Shown here piece by piece: positions 1-9,713 of a stretch of DNA of 64,000 nt; position 1 is the first letter of the stretch, and each line of letters begins with the position of its first letter. This stretch comes from Cristatella mucedo (lineage: Eukaryota; Bryozoa; Phylactolaemata; Cristatellidae). The notes beneath the pieces are model-generated. The model made no database searches and was not told where the DNA came from. It was given only the letters and a program-made list of their open reading frames with translations. The translations under genes and the position numbers were made by a program. The stretch lies in contig WPIO01000111.1 in NCBI GenBank assembly GCA_009760855.2, positions 250,001-314,000 on the forward strand, given 5' to 3'.

Positions 1-1384
1 GCGATCGACGGCATTAACCAAGCTAATACGGCAATCCATTGTGATGGATCCCAAAAATTACCGGAAACTAGGTGAGATAGCGTGGCAGCACTGTTTTTAG
101 AGTTCAATCGCATCCTTTTAACCAATAGCACATCTACCATCATGAAAAATGAATGGCAATTTCCAGCAATGGTCAAGACCAATACCCCAACTCGCGGCCA
201 ATCGACGAGAAAAATAGGCTGTGGGAGCCTCCAATTGGCATTGCACGTACAGTTTTTCTGTGTGTCCAAAGTGAAACCGTGGCAATTTTTCTCCTCATCC
301 GTCAGCCACGAGAAGATCAGAATTAACTCGTTTCGCATCTTGCGGTAATCTTGCTTTATGTCGGCTGGCTCACCGCCCGAACCGTGTATCGCCTTATCGC
401 CCAGACACACTAGCACAACATGTTTTAGATGCACAGCAATCTTTAGCCTTGCTACAGCATTCTCATGCGTTAGAATCTAAGGCATAAAGTGCGGTCCGCC
501 GTTAAACATTTCGTACCTCAGTATAAGCGTCTAGACTACCGAAGGTCTGGTACTCTTCGTAGTTCGATTGCATGCGGGCTGGTACTGCTCCTTTCCTCAA
601 CAGCTGGTGGGAGCATCCTCGAGAGGGGCCTGTGCACGGCTGCGGTCAGCTTCTAATGAGGCGTTGACACAAGCCGATAACCCTCTGGTGAACAGACGGT
701 GGATTCACCATCGGGGTCGGCCGAGGCACAGCCGGAGTCGAGGTGGAGAGACTCGAGTGTGAGAAGGGGGCGAAGGGAGTCGAGCGACTTGCGGTGCCTT
801 GCCTTGAGCAATAAACCGTTGGTGTTGTTCATCGACTGGCTCTCTGATGTTCGAACCAAACTACACTCTTTCCGGCTCGATTAAACTACTCTCTTCGGCA
901 ATTTGTGGTACGACAGTGGCGGGTTTTGTATTCTTGCAGAGACACAGTGGGCTCTTGGGCCCGCGTGCACAGTAAACGGCTCTATTCTTAATACCTCTCA
1001 ACGGGCACTTATAGGAGAGCACCGTCAACCGAAGCAGACTATAGGAAATATAACATGGGTTAGTGGACTGACGCTGGGCTGCATCAATGGCTTAACTATT
1101 GGCCACAGCTGAGGCATGAACGTTACTGTCAACGCACTTTGCTAACTACAAGAACAGAAGCCGCATGCATACATTACAGAGTGCCAAGAGGTAGCTCCAG
1201 AGAGCATTTGTCTGAGCCCCTGGGGCGGCCTGCCAATACACCACATCTATAGTACAGGGTGTGCCGGGGCTGGCCCACTGTTGATTGGCAGTAGTGGTAA
1301 GCGAAACGGCCCCACTGAATGGCCAGCTCACGAGGTTGGCCAGTTCAGGCTCACAAGCTTCGTCAGCCACTCTTAGTTACTGTA
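1..1384. other. Unassigned sequence at left edge
   Basis: Mixed-composition sequence with only short overlapping open frames on both strands. None shows a recognisable domain, a convincing splice-site pair or a codon pattern that would single it out. It reads as intron or intergenic DNA. No tRNA-like boxes or LINE fragments were recognised here. Confidence 0.5.
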
Positions 1385-1513
1385 TAGTTTATGGAGTCAG
1401 AACAGAGAGAGAAATGGAGAGTGACAAAAAGAGAGCGAGGGAGCGAGTGCAAGAGATTGGTAGAGCGAGAATGAGAGTGAGAGAGGGAGAGAGATAGTGA
1501 GAGAGGGAGATAG

Positions 1514-1604
<91 letters not shown>

Positions 1605-1670
1605 TGAGAGAGAGAGAGAGAGAGAGAGCTAAAGAGGGCTAGAGCTAAAGAGGGCTAGAGCTAAAGAGAG
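1385..1670. repeat. GA-rich microsatellite with 16-base tandem block
   Basis: The stretch grades from imperfect GA-rich sequence into a nearly pure (GA)n run at about 1520-1628. It ends in about 2.7 copies of a 16-base unit (AGAGCTAAAGAGGGCT) at 1625-1670. Open frames here (Arg/Glu or Ser/Leu repeats) are products of the dinucleotide array. Confidence 0.9.
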
Positions 1671-1789
1671 AAAATGAATGTGTACAAGCTTGGTTGCAAT
1701 GGTTACCGTGCCAGATCTCCTGTATGGCGCATGTATAGAAAGATTGAGTCGAGAGAGTTCGGTGAGAGAGTTTAGTGATAGAGAGAGCG

Positions 1790-1800
1790 GGAGAGCGAGA

Positions 1801-1889
<89 letters not shown>
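1790..1889. repeat. (GA)n microsatellite
   Basis: About 90 bases of nearly uninterrupted GA dinucleotides. It is separated from the preceding GA array by about 120 bases of unique sequence. Both may derive from one older purine-rich tract. Confidence 0.95.
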
Positions 1890-1891
<2 letters not shown>

Positions 1892-2025
1892 CGAAGGAGA
1901 AATTGAGACTGGTTGTAAGTGATGGTAAGTATGCCTTTCACTCTTAACACGGTCAGAGAGTAAGAAAACCAGACTTAAACATGGGAAAAAACAGAGATGC
2001 GAAAAAATACAAACAGGCACACAGG

Positions 2026-2640
2026 CAGACAGACCAGACAGACCAGACAGACCAGACAGACCAGACAGACCAGACAGACCAGACAGACCAGACGGACCAG
2101 ACGGACCAGACGGACCAGACGGACCAGACGGACCAGACGGACCAGACGGACCAGACGGACCAGACGGACCAGACGGACCAGACGGACCAGACGGACCAGA
2201 CGGACCAGACGGACCAGACGGACCAGACGGACCAGACGGACCAGACGGACCAGACGGACCAGACGGACCAGACGGACCAGACGGACGAGACGGACCAGAC
2301 GGACCAGACCGACCAGACGGACCAGACGGACCAGACGGACGAGACGGACCAGACGGACCAGACGGACCAGACGGACCAGACGGACCAGACGAACCAGATG
2401 GATTAGACGGACTAGGCAGACGAGGCAGACGAGGCAGACGAGGCAAACGAGGCAGACGAGGCAGACGAGACAGACGAGTCAGATGGACCAGATGAACCAG
2501 ACGGATCAGACGGACCAGATGGACTAAGCAGATCAGGCAGACCAGGCAGACGAGGCAGACGAGGCAGACGAGGCAGACGAGGCAGACGAGGCAGACGAGG
2601 CAGACGAGGCAGACGAGGCAGACGAGGCAGACGAGGCAGG
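2026..2640. repeat. 9-base minisatellite in sequence-variant blocks
   Basis: A tandem array of a 9-base unit. It opens with GACCAGACA, changes to a long homogeneous block of GACCAGACG from about 2090, passes through a degenerate zone at about 2395-2530, and ends with GAGGCAGAC repeats (about 2405-2470 and 2530-2640). Because the unit is a multiple of three, several frames stay open and give Thr-Asp-Gln, Arg-Arg-Thr or Ser-Gly-Pro repeats. No start context, splice sites or flanking coding sequence supports a real protein. Confidence 0.93.
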
Positions 2641-3429
2641 AAAGCCAGCCAAAGAAGTTCAGCCGGTCAACTTTATAGGGTGTGCATTGCTAGCTGAAAC
2701 TATCTGAGCCACCCGCCGCTGAGCACACGCACAACTGAATGTCAATGTTAATGATAATGTTAACAGAGCACCTTACCGACAGCTCTTGTGTTCAAAAGTG
2801 GATACCATCCAGATATTTGGTATGAAGATAACGGCCAACCATGCCCCAATACTAATAAATAGTAATAAGGTTATGCTATGGCTGTAAATAGCCACAAGCG
2901 TAGACCAGACTTTTCCCACGAGCTTAATCTTTATCTCGCTTGCTTTCCAAGTATATTGAAGCTTTTTGAATACCTCTGAATATATGATGTTAAAAAAACA
3001 GATTTAAATGAAAATCTTCTATATCCAAAACACCATCAGAAGTGCACCTCACTTTCAAGCATTTACTTACTAAGTAGCTGACTTAGGGACCCAAAGTGTG
3101 TGGTGCTTAACCCAAAGTTAACCCACTAATATCCTCCATTTACCTTATTGGGGACAAATGCAAAATTACGTAGCTGGGCAGCACAACCGAGAATAATGCA
3201 CTAATGGAAAGATGTGGAGATGGTAGATTTAAACTATACCAACGATGACGGACGGTGTGAACGATAGTCTAGCTATGCAATCGGTGTGTTACAGCACTAA
3301 AAACCTCCAGCTCTGAAACGGACCTGCCAGGTTGGTAAAATGGCATGCCGCTCAGCTTTTTGAATTGTGCTGCTTTTCCGATCAACTTGAACTCGTGAAA
3401 ATCGCATAACCATACCTGTCACTCACTAT
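2641..3429. other. Unassigned AT-rich sequence
   Basis: No domain, repeat or splice pair recognised. It lies between the minisatellite and a run of LINE family B fragments. Confidence 0.5.
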
Positions 3430-3750
3430 ATTCTCTGTCTATATCCTACCTACCAGAACTACCTCTTATCAGGCTAGGCATCGCAGCACCTGCCTTTTCA
3501 ATTAAAATTGTCTATCCATGCAACTTGTGAACCAGAAATATTTTGGAGACTGGGTGTTTGGTTTGCATACTCCTAAAGAGTGAAAACCTCTCCCGACTGA
3601 GTGACTGATGCAACTTTTTCTTACAGAATTTGGTAGGTCAATATGATTTATCCTTCTGTGTGCTCATGTGTGCTGACATTGTGCACGATAAAGCTGCATT
3701 ATTTTACATGTTGCCAGGGTCCATGTCACCTCTAACCTCTTATATTTGTT
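3430..3750 (+). mobile_element. LINE family B, degenerate 3' fragment
   Basis: Matches the 3' part of the family B ORF and UTR seen more clearly at 9060-9390: the segment for 'y[11 protein letters not shown]', then the 'CCTCTCCCGACTGAGT' region, then the 'GCATGCTGACACTGTGCA'-like UTR. Many substitutions and small indels mark it as an old copy. It is followed immediately by a second, separate family B copy. Confidence 0.6.
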
Positions 3751-3764
3751 AAAATTGTGCATCC

Positions 3765-4560
3765 GCACAGGGGTGGTAGCAAGTTTTCTAAAACTAAACG
3801 ATGACAAAACTAACTACTACTTATGGGCAAACCCAGCGTGATTCAGAAGCTGGAAAGGCTGACGCTCAAAATTGGCTCTGCCAGCATATCTCCTGTTGAA
3901 TAAGCTCGAAATATAGGTGTCATGTTCCAAAGTGACCTCTCGTAAGACGACCACATCAGTCCACAGTCACATCTGCCTACTTTCAGCTACATAATATTGC
4001 TAAAATTCGGGCTTGTTTACATAAGGATACCACGTCAAAGTTGGTCCATGCATTCGTGAGGCCCGTTTCGTCTTCTGCAACTCACTGCTTACTGGCCTAC
4101 CGGCAGGTGCAATCCGGTGATTACAGCTGGTGATAAACTCCGCAGCTAGGCTTGTCTGTCGTGAGCGTCGCAGTTGCCACATTACTCCACTTCTCGCCGA
4201 CCTGCACTGGCTACCAGTCAAACAACGGATTGACTTCAAGGTTTTATCGCTCACTTTTAGGTCCCTTCATTCTATGGCTCCAGCCTATCTCTCCGACATA
4301 CTCCCTCATCAGGCCAAGCATCGTACCACCCGCTTTTTGGAATCCAACAGTCTAGAAATACCTCGTAAAAACCTCAAACCTTCGGAGACCGTGCATTTAG
4401 TTCGTATGCTCCCAAAGCCTGGAACTCCCTCCCGACCTGAGTCAGAACATCCCCTGACCTGACCACATTTAAAAAGAACTTAAAAGCACACCTATTTAGG
4501 ACAGCGTTTAGTGGGACCCTGTGATTCGTCCTTCATCTGCTGTACATTATCTGTATATTA
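3765..4560 (+). mobile_element. LINE family B fragment (RT C-terminal part)
   Basis: Begins in the segment equivalent to '[10 protein letters not shown]' and runs through the C-terminal region after the reverse transcriptase ('[20 protein letters not shown]' at about 4185-4245) to the 3' UTR at about 4510. Frameshifts and stops break the frame. The 3' hairpin tail found in other copies is missing, so both ends are incomplete. It cannot encode a working polymerase. Confidence 0.85.
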
Positions 4561-5035
4561 TCTTGTACTCTTACATTATCAAGGTAACAAAGACCATCAT
4601 CAGAAAAGCATGGCTGCTTCAACGTCTCGTTAAGGCTGCTCGGTCACGGACCTCCAATGTTATTTTGCCTTGAGGGTATGCTGTCTTCCAAAAAAATATT
4701 GTCACCCACCTTGTCAGGTATGTTAGGCTACTTTAGCTGTGAATGGCAAAGCTCCAAATAAAGTGGCTTAGAACTAAATTGGGGATTTTCGGGAGTCACT
4801 GAGAGTAAAACTAAGAGACGGAGGTGGGAGGGTCGTCTTATTTACACGCTCTTACCAATAAAGTGATCTTAAGTGTTTCACGTATAAGTTCAACTGGGAA
4901 ACTTAAGTTTCGCTTTAAAGGGTAGAGCTTAAACACCAAAAAAACATTCTAAAATTCCGTATAGCCTCTCTCACAATGCAATAAGTAAGAGAGGCCTTTC
5001 GTCCTCATGAACACTCGAATACACCTCTTCTTACT
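4561..5035. other. Unassigned sequence between LINE copies
   Basis: No coding exon, tRNA-like boxes or clear repeat match seen. Confidence 0.45.
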
Positions 5036-5039
5036 CTGA

Positions 5040-6245
5040 TGACGGAACCAAGGTTATGGTTACGGGAAAACTATGTGTGAGTCAGAAATAAGCAAATGTA
5101 ACACTCAAATCTGCTCTGCCAGTATTTCTCCTGTTAAACCTTGGCGAAATCTTAGTCTCCTTTTCCAAAGCGATCTTTAATTGAAACGACTGCATCAAAT
5201 CCATAGTGAAGTCTGCCTACTTTAAGGTACACAGCATTACTTAATTCGGTATTGCTTAGTCAGTGGTACTACATCTAAATTTGTCCATGCATTTCCGGCA
5301 TCCAGTCTGGACTTCGGTAACTCCCTGAGGGTTGTTCTTCTGGCCAGTGCAATCAGGAGCATATAGCTGGTTCAAAACTCTGCAGCTAGGCTTGTCTGAC
5401 GTTAGCGTCACAGGTGCCATGTCTCCCCACTTCTCGGTCAACTGCACTGGCTTCCAGTCAGTTCCCAAGCCGCCCGTCGACTTCGAGGTTCATTCACACA
5501 TTTTTAGGTCTCTTCATTCGTTGGCTAGCGTGTAAATCCCAGATCTACTACCTAAACAGGCTAGGAATCCAGCCACCTGCTTTCCGAATCAAATCCTTTA
5601 GCCAAACCTCGTACGAATCTTCAATCATTTGGAGACTTCGTCTTCAGTTCATATGCTGCCATAGCCTGGAACTCTCTAAAGACTGACGTCACGACACCCC
5701 CTCCGGCGTAAAAAAAATGTAAGAGAAGCTAAAGACGCTCCTATTTATCACTTTGAGTTTGAAAGTCATTTTTAGTTTGAAATTCACTAAGCGGCAGGTA
5801 CGCGATACCACACAGAACACTGAAGCTATATTAAAGACGATTATTCACACAGATGCTGTAATGGGCCAGTATGGGACTGCCCCCCCAGCGTTCTTGACGT
5901 TACTCCCCTGGCCTTTGCCGCATGTCGCTTATATACCACTGCAATTAATCACTACAGCCCATAATCCAACGACAGTGTCGTGATCTCAAAATAGCCACAG
6001 CATTTAGTGGATCCATGTTATTCGTGCTATGTGTGCTTAAGAGTTTGACACGCTGCATGCTACCACAAACTATATTTGAAACGGATCGTGTGCCTCTAAC
6101 CATGTTATACTTGTGGTCGTTGAGCATGCTACAATAAGCCGTTCAGTCATGCTTGGTTTTCAGTAAATGTAAATTGCCTAGAAAGAGGTTAAGTTCTCAA
6201 ACGGTGCTATAACAACGCATAATTATTATAACTACTGTTCAACCA
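5040..6245 (+). mobile_element. LINE family B copy split by a 245-base insertion
   Basis: Degenerate family B sequence from 5040 to about 5752 stops at the 'CTCCTATTTATCAC' point. Family B resumes at about 5999 with 'AGCATTTAGTGG' and runs to the hairpin tail (GTAAATTGCCTAGAAAGAGG) and AT-rich end near 6245. In intact copies these two parts are adjacent, so the intervening block is an insertion. Confidence 0.8.
5753..5998. mobile_element. Unclassified dispersed repeat, copy 1 (inserted in LINE B)
   Basis: About 245 bases interrupting a LINE family B copy. Its core, from 'AAGCGGCAGGTACGCGATAC' to 'CTCAAAATAGCCAC', is also present at about 56930-57145. It has no open frame, no tRNA A/B boxes and no obvious long terminal inverted repeats. 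A short non-autonomous DNA element is possible, but the ends cannot be fixed from two copies. Confidence 0.65.
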
Positions 6246-6295
6246 TCTTTAAAATAAATAAACAAATCCTAACTGATTAAACAGTCTTTTTTGTA

Positions 6296-6445
6296 TAGCA
6301 AAAGAAGAGCCTTTACGGCTATCGTCACCGCTTGTAGGGGCGATAAAGGATTGCCCACCTCCGGAATCGAACCCACGACCTCGGGACCGAGGTCGTGAAA
6401 GCAACCGCCTTACTTAGTGTGCCATCCTAACCCACCAACACATCA
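6296..6445 (-). mobile_element. tRNA-derived SINE, second type
   Basis: Read on the minus strand it has a tRNA-like head with an A-box-like stretch (GATGGCACACTAAGTAAGG) and a strong B box (GGTTCGATTCC), followed by a non-tRNA body. It differs from the common SINE in this window and lacks the LINE B-type tail. A perfect 11-base inverted repeat (6374-6384 / 6387-6397) sits just before the B box on that strand. It is unlikely to be a working tRNA gene because the arms do not form a normal cloverleaf. Confidence 0.55.
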
Positions 6446-6449
6446 CCAC

Positions 6450-7056
6450 CTGATGATCTGGGTAATCATACTTGTCTGATCGTGTTCAATCCGTGTCGTA
6501 TGGGGGTCAGGTCTCACACACGAGAAGGGTCACCTGTGGAGTCCCTCAAGGGTCTGTACTTGGTCCCTTGCTGTTCTCCATTTATACACAACCTCTGGGA
6601 AAAGTGATTAAGGCCCATGGAATAGGATATCACTTCTATGCTGACGATACTCAGTTGTATTTGTCATTCAAACCGTCGGAATCTGCTGCGGCAACTGAGA
6701 AACTGAATGCTTGCCTTGCCGATATTCGATCCTGGATGTCGGAAAACTTCCTGAAATTAAATGACGATAAAACCGAACTGCTGCTCATAGGACACCCTAA
6801 GCGTGTGGCTGGATTAAAAGGCTTTGCCGTTCTAATAGGTGATGCTATTGTGCGGCCATCACCACGTGCTCGAAACTTAGGTGTCGTGTTCGACAGCTGC
6901 CTCAATTTCAAAAGCTTCATTCAGAAGACTGCCTCTACAGCTAGCCATAACATCCGATCCATATCCAAGATTAGAAGCTGTCTTCCTTGCTTGCTTAAGG
7001 CTTGTAAAAAATCTAACTAGCTCTCTAGCTCTGTTTCAGCTTGATTATTGTAATTC
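6450..7056 (+). mobile_element. LINE family A reverse transcriptase fragment
   Basis: A 182-codon open frame from 6472 carries the reverse transcriptase core: [14 protein letters not shown], then the catalytic [12 protein letters not shown], then [16 protein letters not shown]. This pattern is typical of the CR1/L2/Jockey group of non-LTR retrotransposons. The upstream fingers and endonuclease are absent, and the frame stops just after 'KSFIQKT...SKIRSCL'. The copy is cut off at about 7056, where SINE sequence begins. Confidence 0.9.
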
Positions 7057-7162
7057 CTAGGTGGTGGGCTCGATCAATAGGTGGTGGGCTCGAGCCCCTA
7101 GAAATATGTGAAGCACCTGAACACAGATTAGTTTCTCTTAGGGTGCTATGCAAATGAATTAT
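7057..7162 (+). mobile_element. tRNA-derived SINE, 3' portion with duplicated B box
   Basis: Contains the B-box segment twice (GGTGGTGGGCTCGA at about 7058 and again at about 7079), then the SINE tail 'GAAGCACCTGAACACAGATT' and 'GCTATGCAAATGAATTAT'. The A-box half is absent. The direct repeat of the B-box segment is unusual among the copies here. Confidence 0.8.
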
Positions 7163-8379
7163 GGTTAATCTACCATAATGCTCTTTAATCCTCTTTGAAT
7201 CAACTATATAGTCTGCTCGAATCTCTACGTTCGATAGCATCTTTAAGTAAGCTACTTTTTAACTCTACAAAGACAATTTTCTGCAATTTCACTTAGCACT
7301 TGATCACAAATTTCACTTTAGTGGATTGAGGTTTAGCCACTACTGACGATTGCCGTAGATTGCATGAGAACTCGTGCAAACAATATCGAGGAATTTAGTG
7401 ATTACACCTGACAAATTCTGCAGTATGCGATCCAAGTTGGAGTTTGTGTGAGACGAATTAGGGCGGATTTTCGGTAATTGGGGTAATAGTCAGCAAATTA
7501 GTCAGCAAGCCGCTCAGCTTTTTAAATTATGCTCCTCGATTGGGTTTTTGGAAGAGGCCCAGTCTCATGTCGCCAGTCAGTCTCGTGGTAATGTAAGTGA
7601 TCCACAATGGGTCATGTGGTTTTAATGCTTGTCAACTTCGATGGTGGCTCCGTTACAGCATGTTTGCTGCGGCGATAGCCACTCGCCAAATCCTTTACAG
7701 CTCGGCTTCCAGCTTTTGCCGGTGATCTGATGCCGGATTCGCAGTTTGATCAAAGCTCGAGAACAAAGTTCACTTGCCCAGATGCTGGTTTGAATGGTGT
7801 GCACACTGAGCACTTGCTCGTCAGTGACTTGTTTGGGTTGGGTTCCGGTTGCCTACAGGATTCACACTGGTCTCTTACTGCCGTAGCAGACAGTACCTGT
7901 CGATTGGTGTTTCTCTGCACTGGGGTTAGGGGTGAGCGTTTTTTCGGGGGGGGGGGGGGAGTGAGGAGGTATGCTACTTGTTAAGCCGGCAGAGGCTGCC
8001 AGTTCACGGTTGTGCTGATACATTTATATCATAAACATTCATGCTGAACGTTTTTACAATGGCTCTGCAAACTTTGGCTTCCTGTGAAATGGTAAGGGGA
8101 TATTAAAGTTAAATGGCAAATAAGATTTTGATGAGGAACATTATATTGATATGTTATGTCCAGGCAAAGTCTGTCACAAAAGGAAAGTATACGAATTAAT
8201 CAGCTGCTCCAGAACTTGAATAGCAAGAAGTCGGTTATGCCACAACCTGTGGTATACAAAGCGATGGTGGAGAGATATTTATGATGTGATACATTATGGC
8301 TGATGTTGTGGACGTTGACCCAATGTGTGGCTGCAGATAATACTGTTACACCTGAAACACACTGACTTATGTGTCATGA
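7163..8379. other. Unassigned sequence with a G14 run
   Basis: No recognisable exon or transposon. A run of 14 G residues lies at 7946-7959. Short open frames on both strands show no family signature. Confidence 0.5.
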
Positions 8380-9545
8380 TGCATCATGGAGCCGAATCTT
8401 GCTGATGTGATTGCCAACCACAATCTAGGCTTTCACTTCTATGCGGATGACACTCAGTTGTACCTTTGCTTTGATCCCTCCAGCCTTCGAGCACCTCAAA
8501 TTCTCTAAACTCACTAGCTGCATGAATTGATGACATCCGCACATGGATGGCAGCAAATTTTCTAAAACTTAACGATGATAAAACTAACTTACTAGTTATG
8601 GGCAAACCCAGTGTGATCCAGAGATTGGAAAGGCTGACTCTCAAAATTGGCTCTGCCAGCATATCTCCAGTTGAATCAGCTCAAAATCTAGGTGTCATAT
8701 TCCAAAGCGACCTCTCGTTAGACGACCATATCAGCTCCACAGTCAAATCTGCCTATTTTCAGCTTCATAACCTTGCTAAAATTCGGGCTTGTTGAGATAA
8801 AGATACCACGTCCAAGTTGGTCCAAGCATTCGTGACATCCCGTCTCGACTTCTGCAACTCACTGCTTACTGGCCTACCAGCATGTGCGATCAGGCGATTG
8901 CAGCTGGTGCAAAACTCTGCAGCTAGGCATGTCTGTCGTGAGCGTTGCAGTTGCCACATCACATCACTTCTCGCCGACCTGCACTGGCTACCAGTCAAGC
9001 AACGGATTGACTTCAAGGTTTTGTCGCTCACTTTTAGGTCCCTTCATTCTATGGCTCCAGCCTATCTGTCAGATATACTACCCCATCAGGCCAAGCATCG
9101 TACCACCGGCTTTTCGGAATCCAACAGTCTAGAAATACCTCATACAAACCTTAAATCCTTTGGAGACCATGCATTTAGTTCGTATGCTCCCAAAGCCTGG
9201 AACTCCCTCCCGACCTGCGTCAGAACATCCCCTGACCTGACCACATTTAAAAGAAACGTAAAAACTAACCTATTTAGGACAGCATTTAGTGGGTCCCTGT
9301 GATTCGTCCATGATGTGATTATGCATGCTGACACTGTGAATGCTGCCACTAACCACATTTGCATGCTGACCCTGTGCATGTCACCCCTAACCATATTATT
9401 CATTTCGTTTGTTTTTCAAGCATGATTTTACTTACCATTCAATTGCATTTCACTTTACAGCAAATGTAAAGCGCCTAGAGAGAGATTAAGTTCTCTGAGG
9501 GCGCTTTATCAAGTGAATTACTATTATTATTGTTATTATCTAATA
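8380..9545 (+). mobile_element. LINE family B copy with complete 3' end
   Basis: Starts near '[18 protein letters not shown]', frameshifts at about 8490, then reads '[19 protein letters not shown]' and a 161-codon frame at 8817-9302 for the C-terminal region ([36 protein letters not shown]). The 3' UTR is complete. It ends in the family hairpin (AAAGCGCCTAGAGAGAGATT, then AAGTTCTCTGAGGGCGCTTT) and an ATT-rich tail at about 9545. It is the best reference for the family B 3' end in the window. Confidence 0.92.
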
Positions 9546-9591
9546 CTATGACTTGAACTTACAACAGTGTCAGTCATACTGCGTTTTACAG

Positions 9592-9713
9592 GCTCACGAC
9601 ATCTGGTTGGAGCAGAATTAACGTGTCACTGCAATGAAGGCGAAGCATGCGACAGGACTAACGGGTTTTGTCTAAATGGCTGGGCCAAGGGTTGGTCTGG
9701 ACCTGGATGCTAA
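9592..9713 (+). CDS. EGF-like exon ending in a stop codon
   Basis: An acceptor (TTTTACAG) precedes a phase-1 exon encoding SRHLVGAELTCHCNEGEACD, then RTNGFCLNGWAKGWSGPGC, followed directly by TAA. The C-x-C, C, G-x-C and GWxGPxC spacing is that of MEGF/laminin-type EGF repeats, and 'VGAELTCHC' resembles the linker-plus-EGF that follows F-lectin domains in some invertebrate proteins. In a chained EGF exon the last Cys would normally be followed by one more residue and a phase-1 donor. Here no GT donor is in place before the stop. Either this is the terminal exon of an upstream secreted protein or the donor has been lost and the exon is dead. Confidence 0.65.

Noticed and set aside
1772-2527. 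Long open frames (Ser-Gly-Pro, Arg-Arg-Thr, Thr-Asp-Gln repeats) as repeat proteins
   Set aside because: They are produced by a 9-base minisatellite and GA array. No start context, splice sites or non-repetitive coding flank supports them.
2026-2640. CRISPR array
   Set aside because: Units are directly contiguous without unique spacers, and the genome is clearly animal.
6374-6440. Functional tRNA gene on the minus strand
   Set aside because: B box is good but the stems do not give a cloverleaf and a perfect inverted repeat occupies the arm region; a SINE head fits better.
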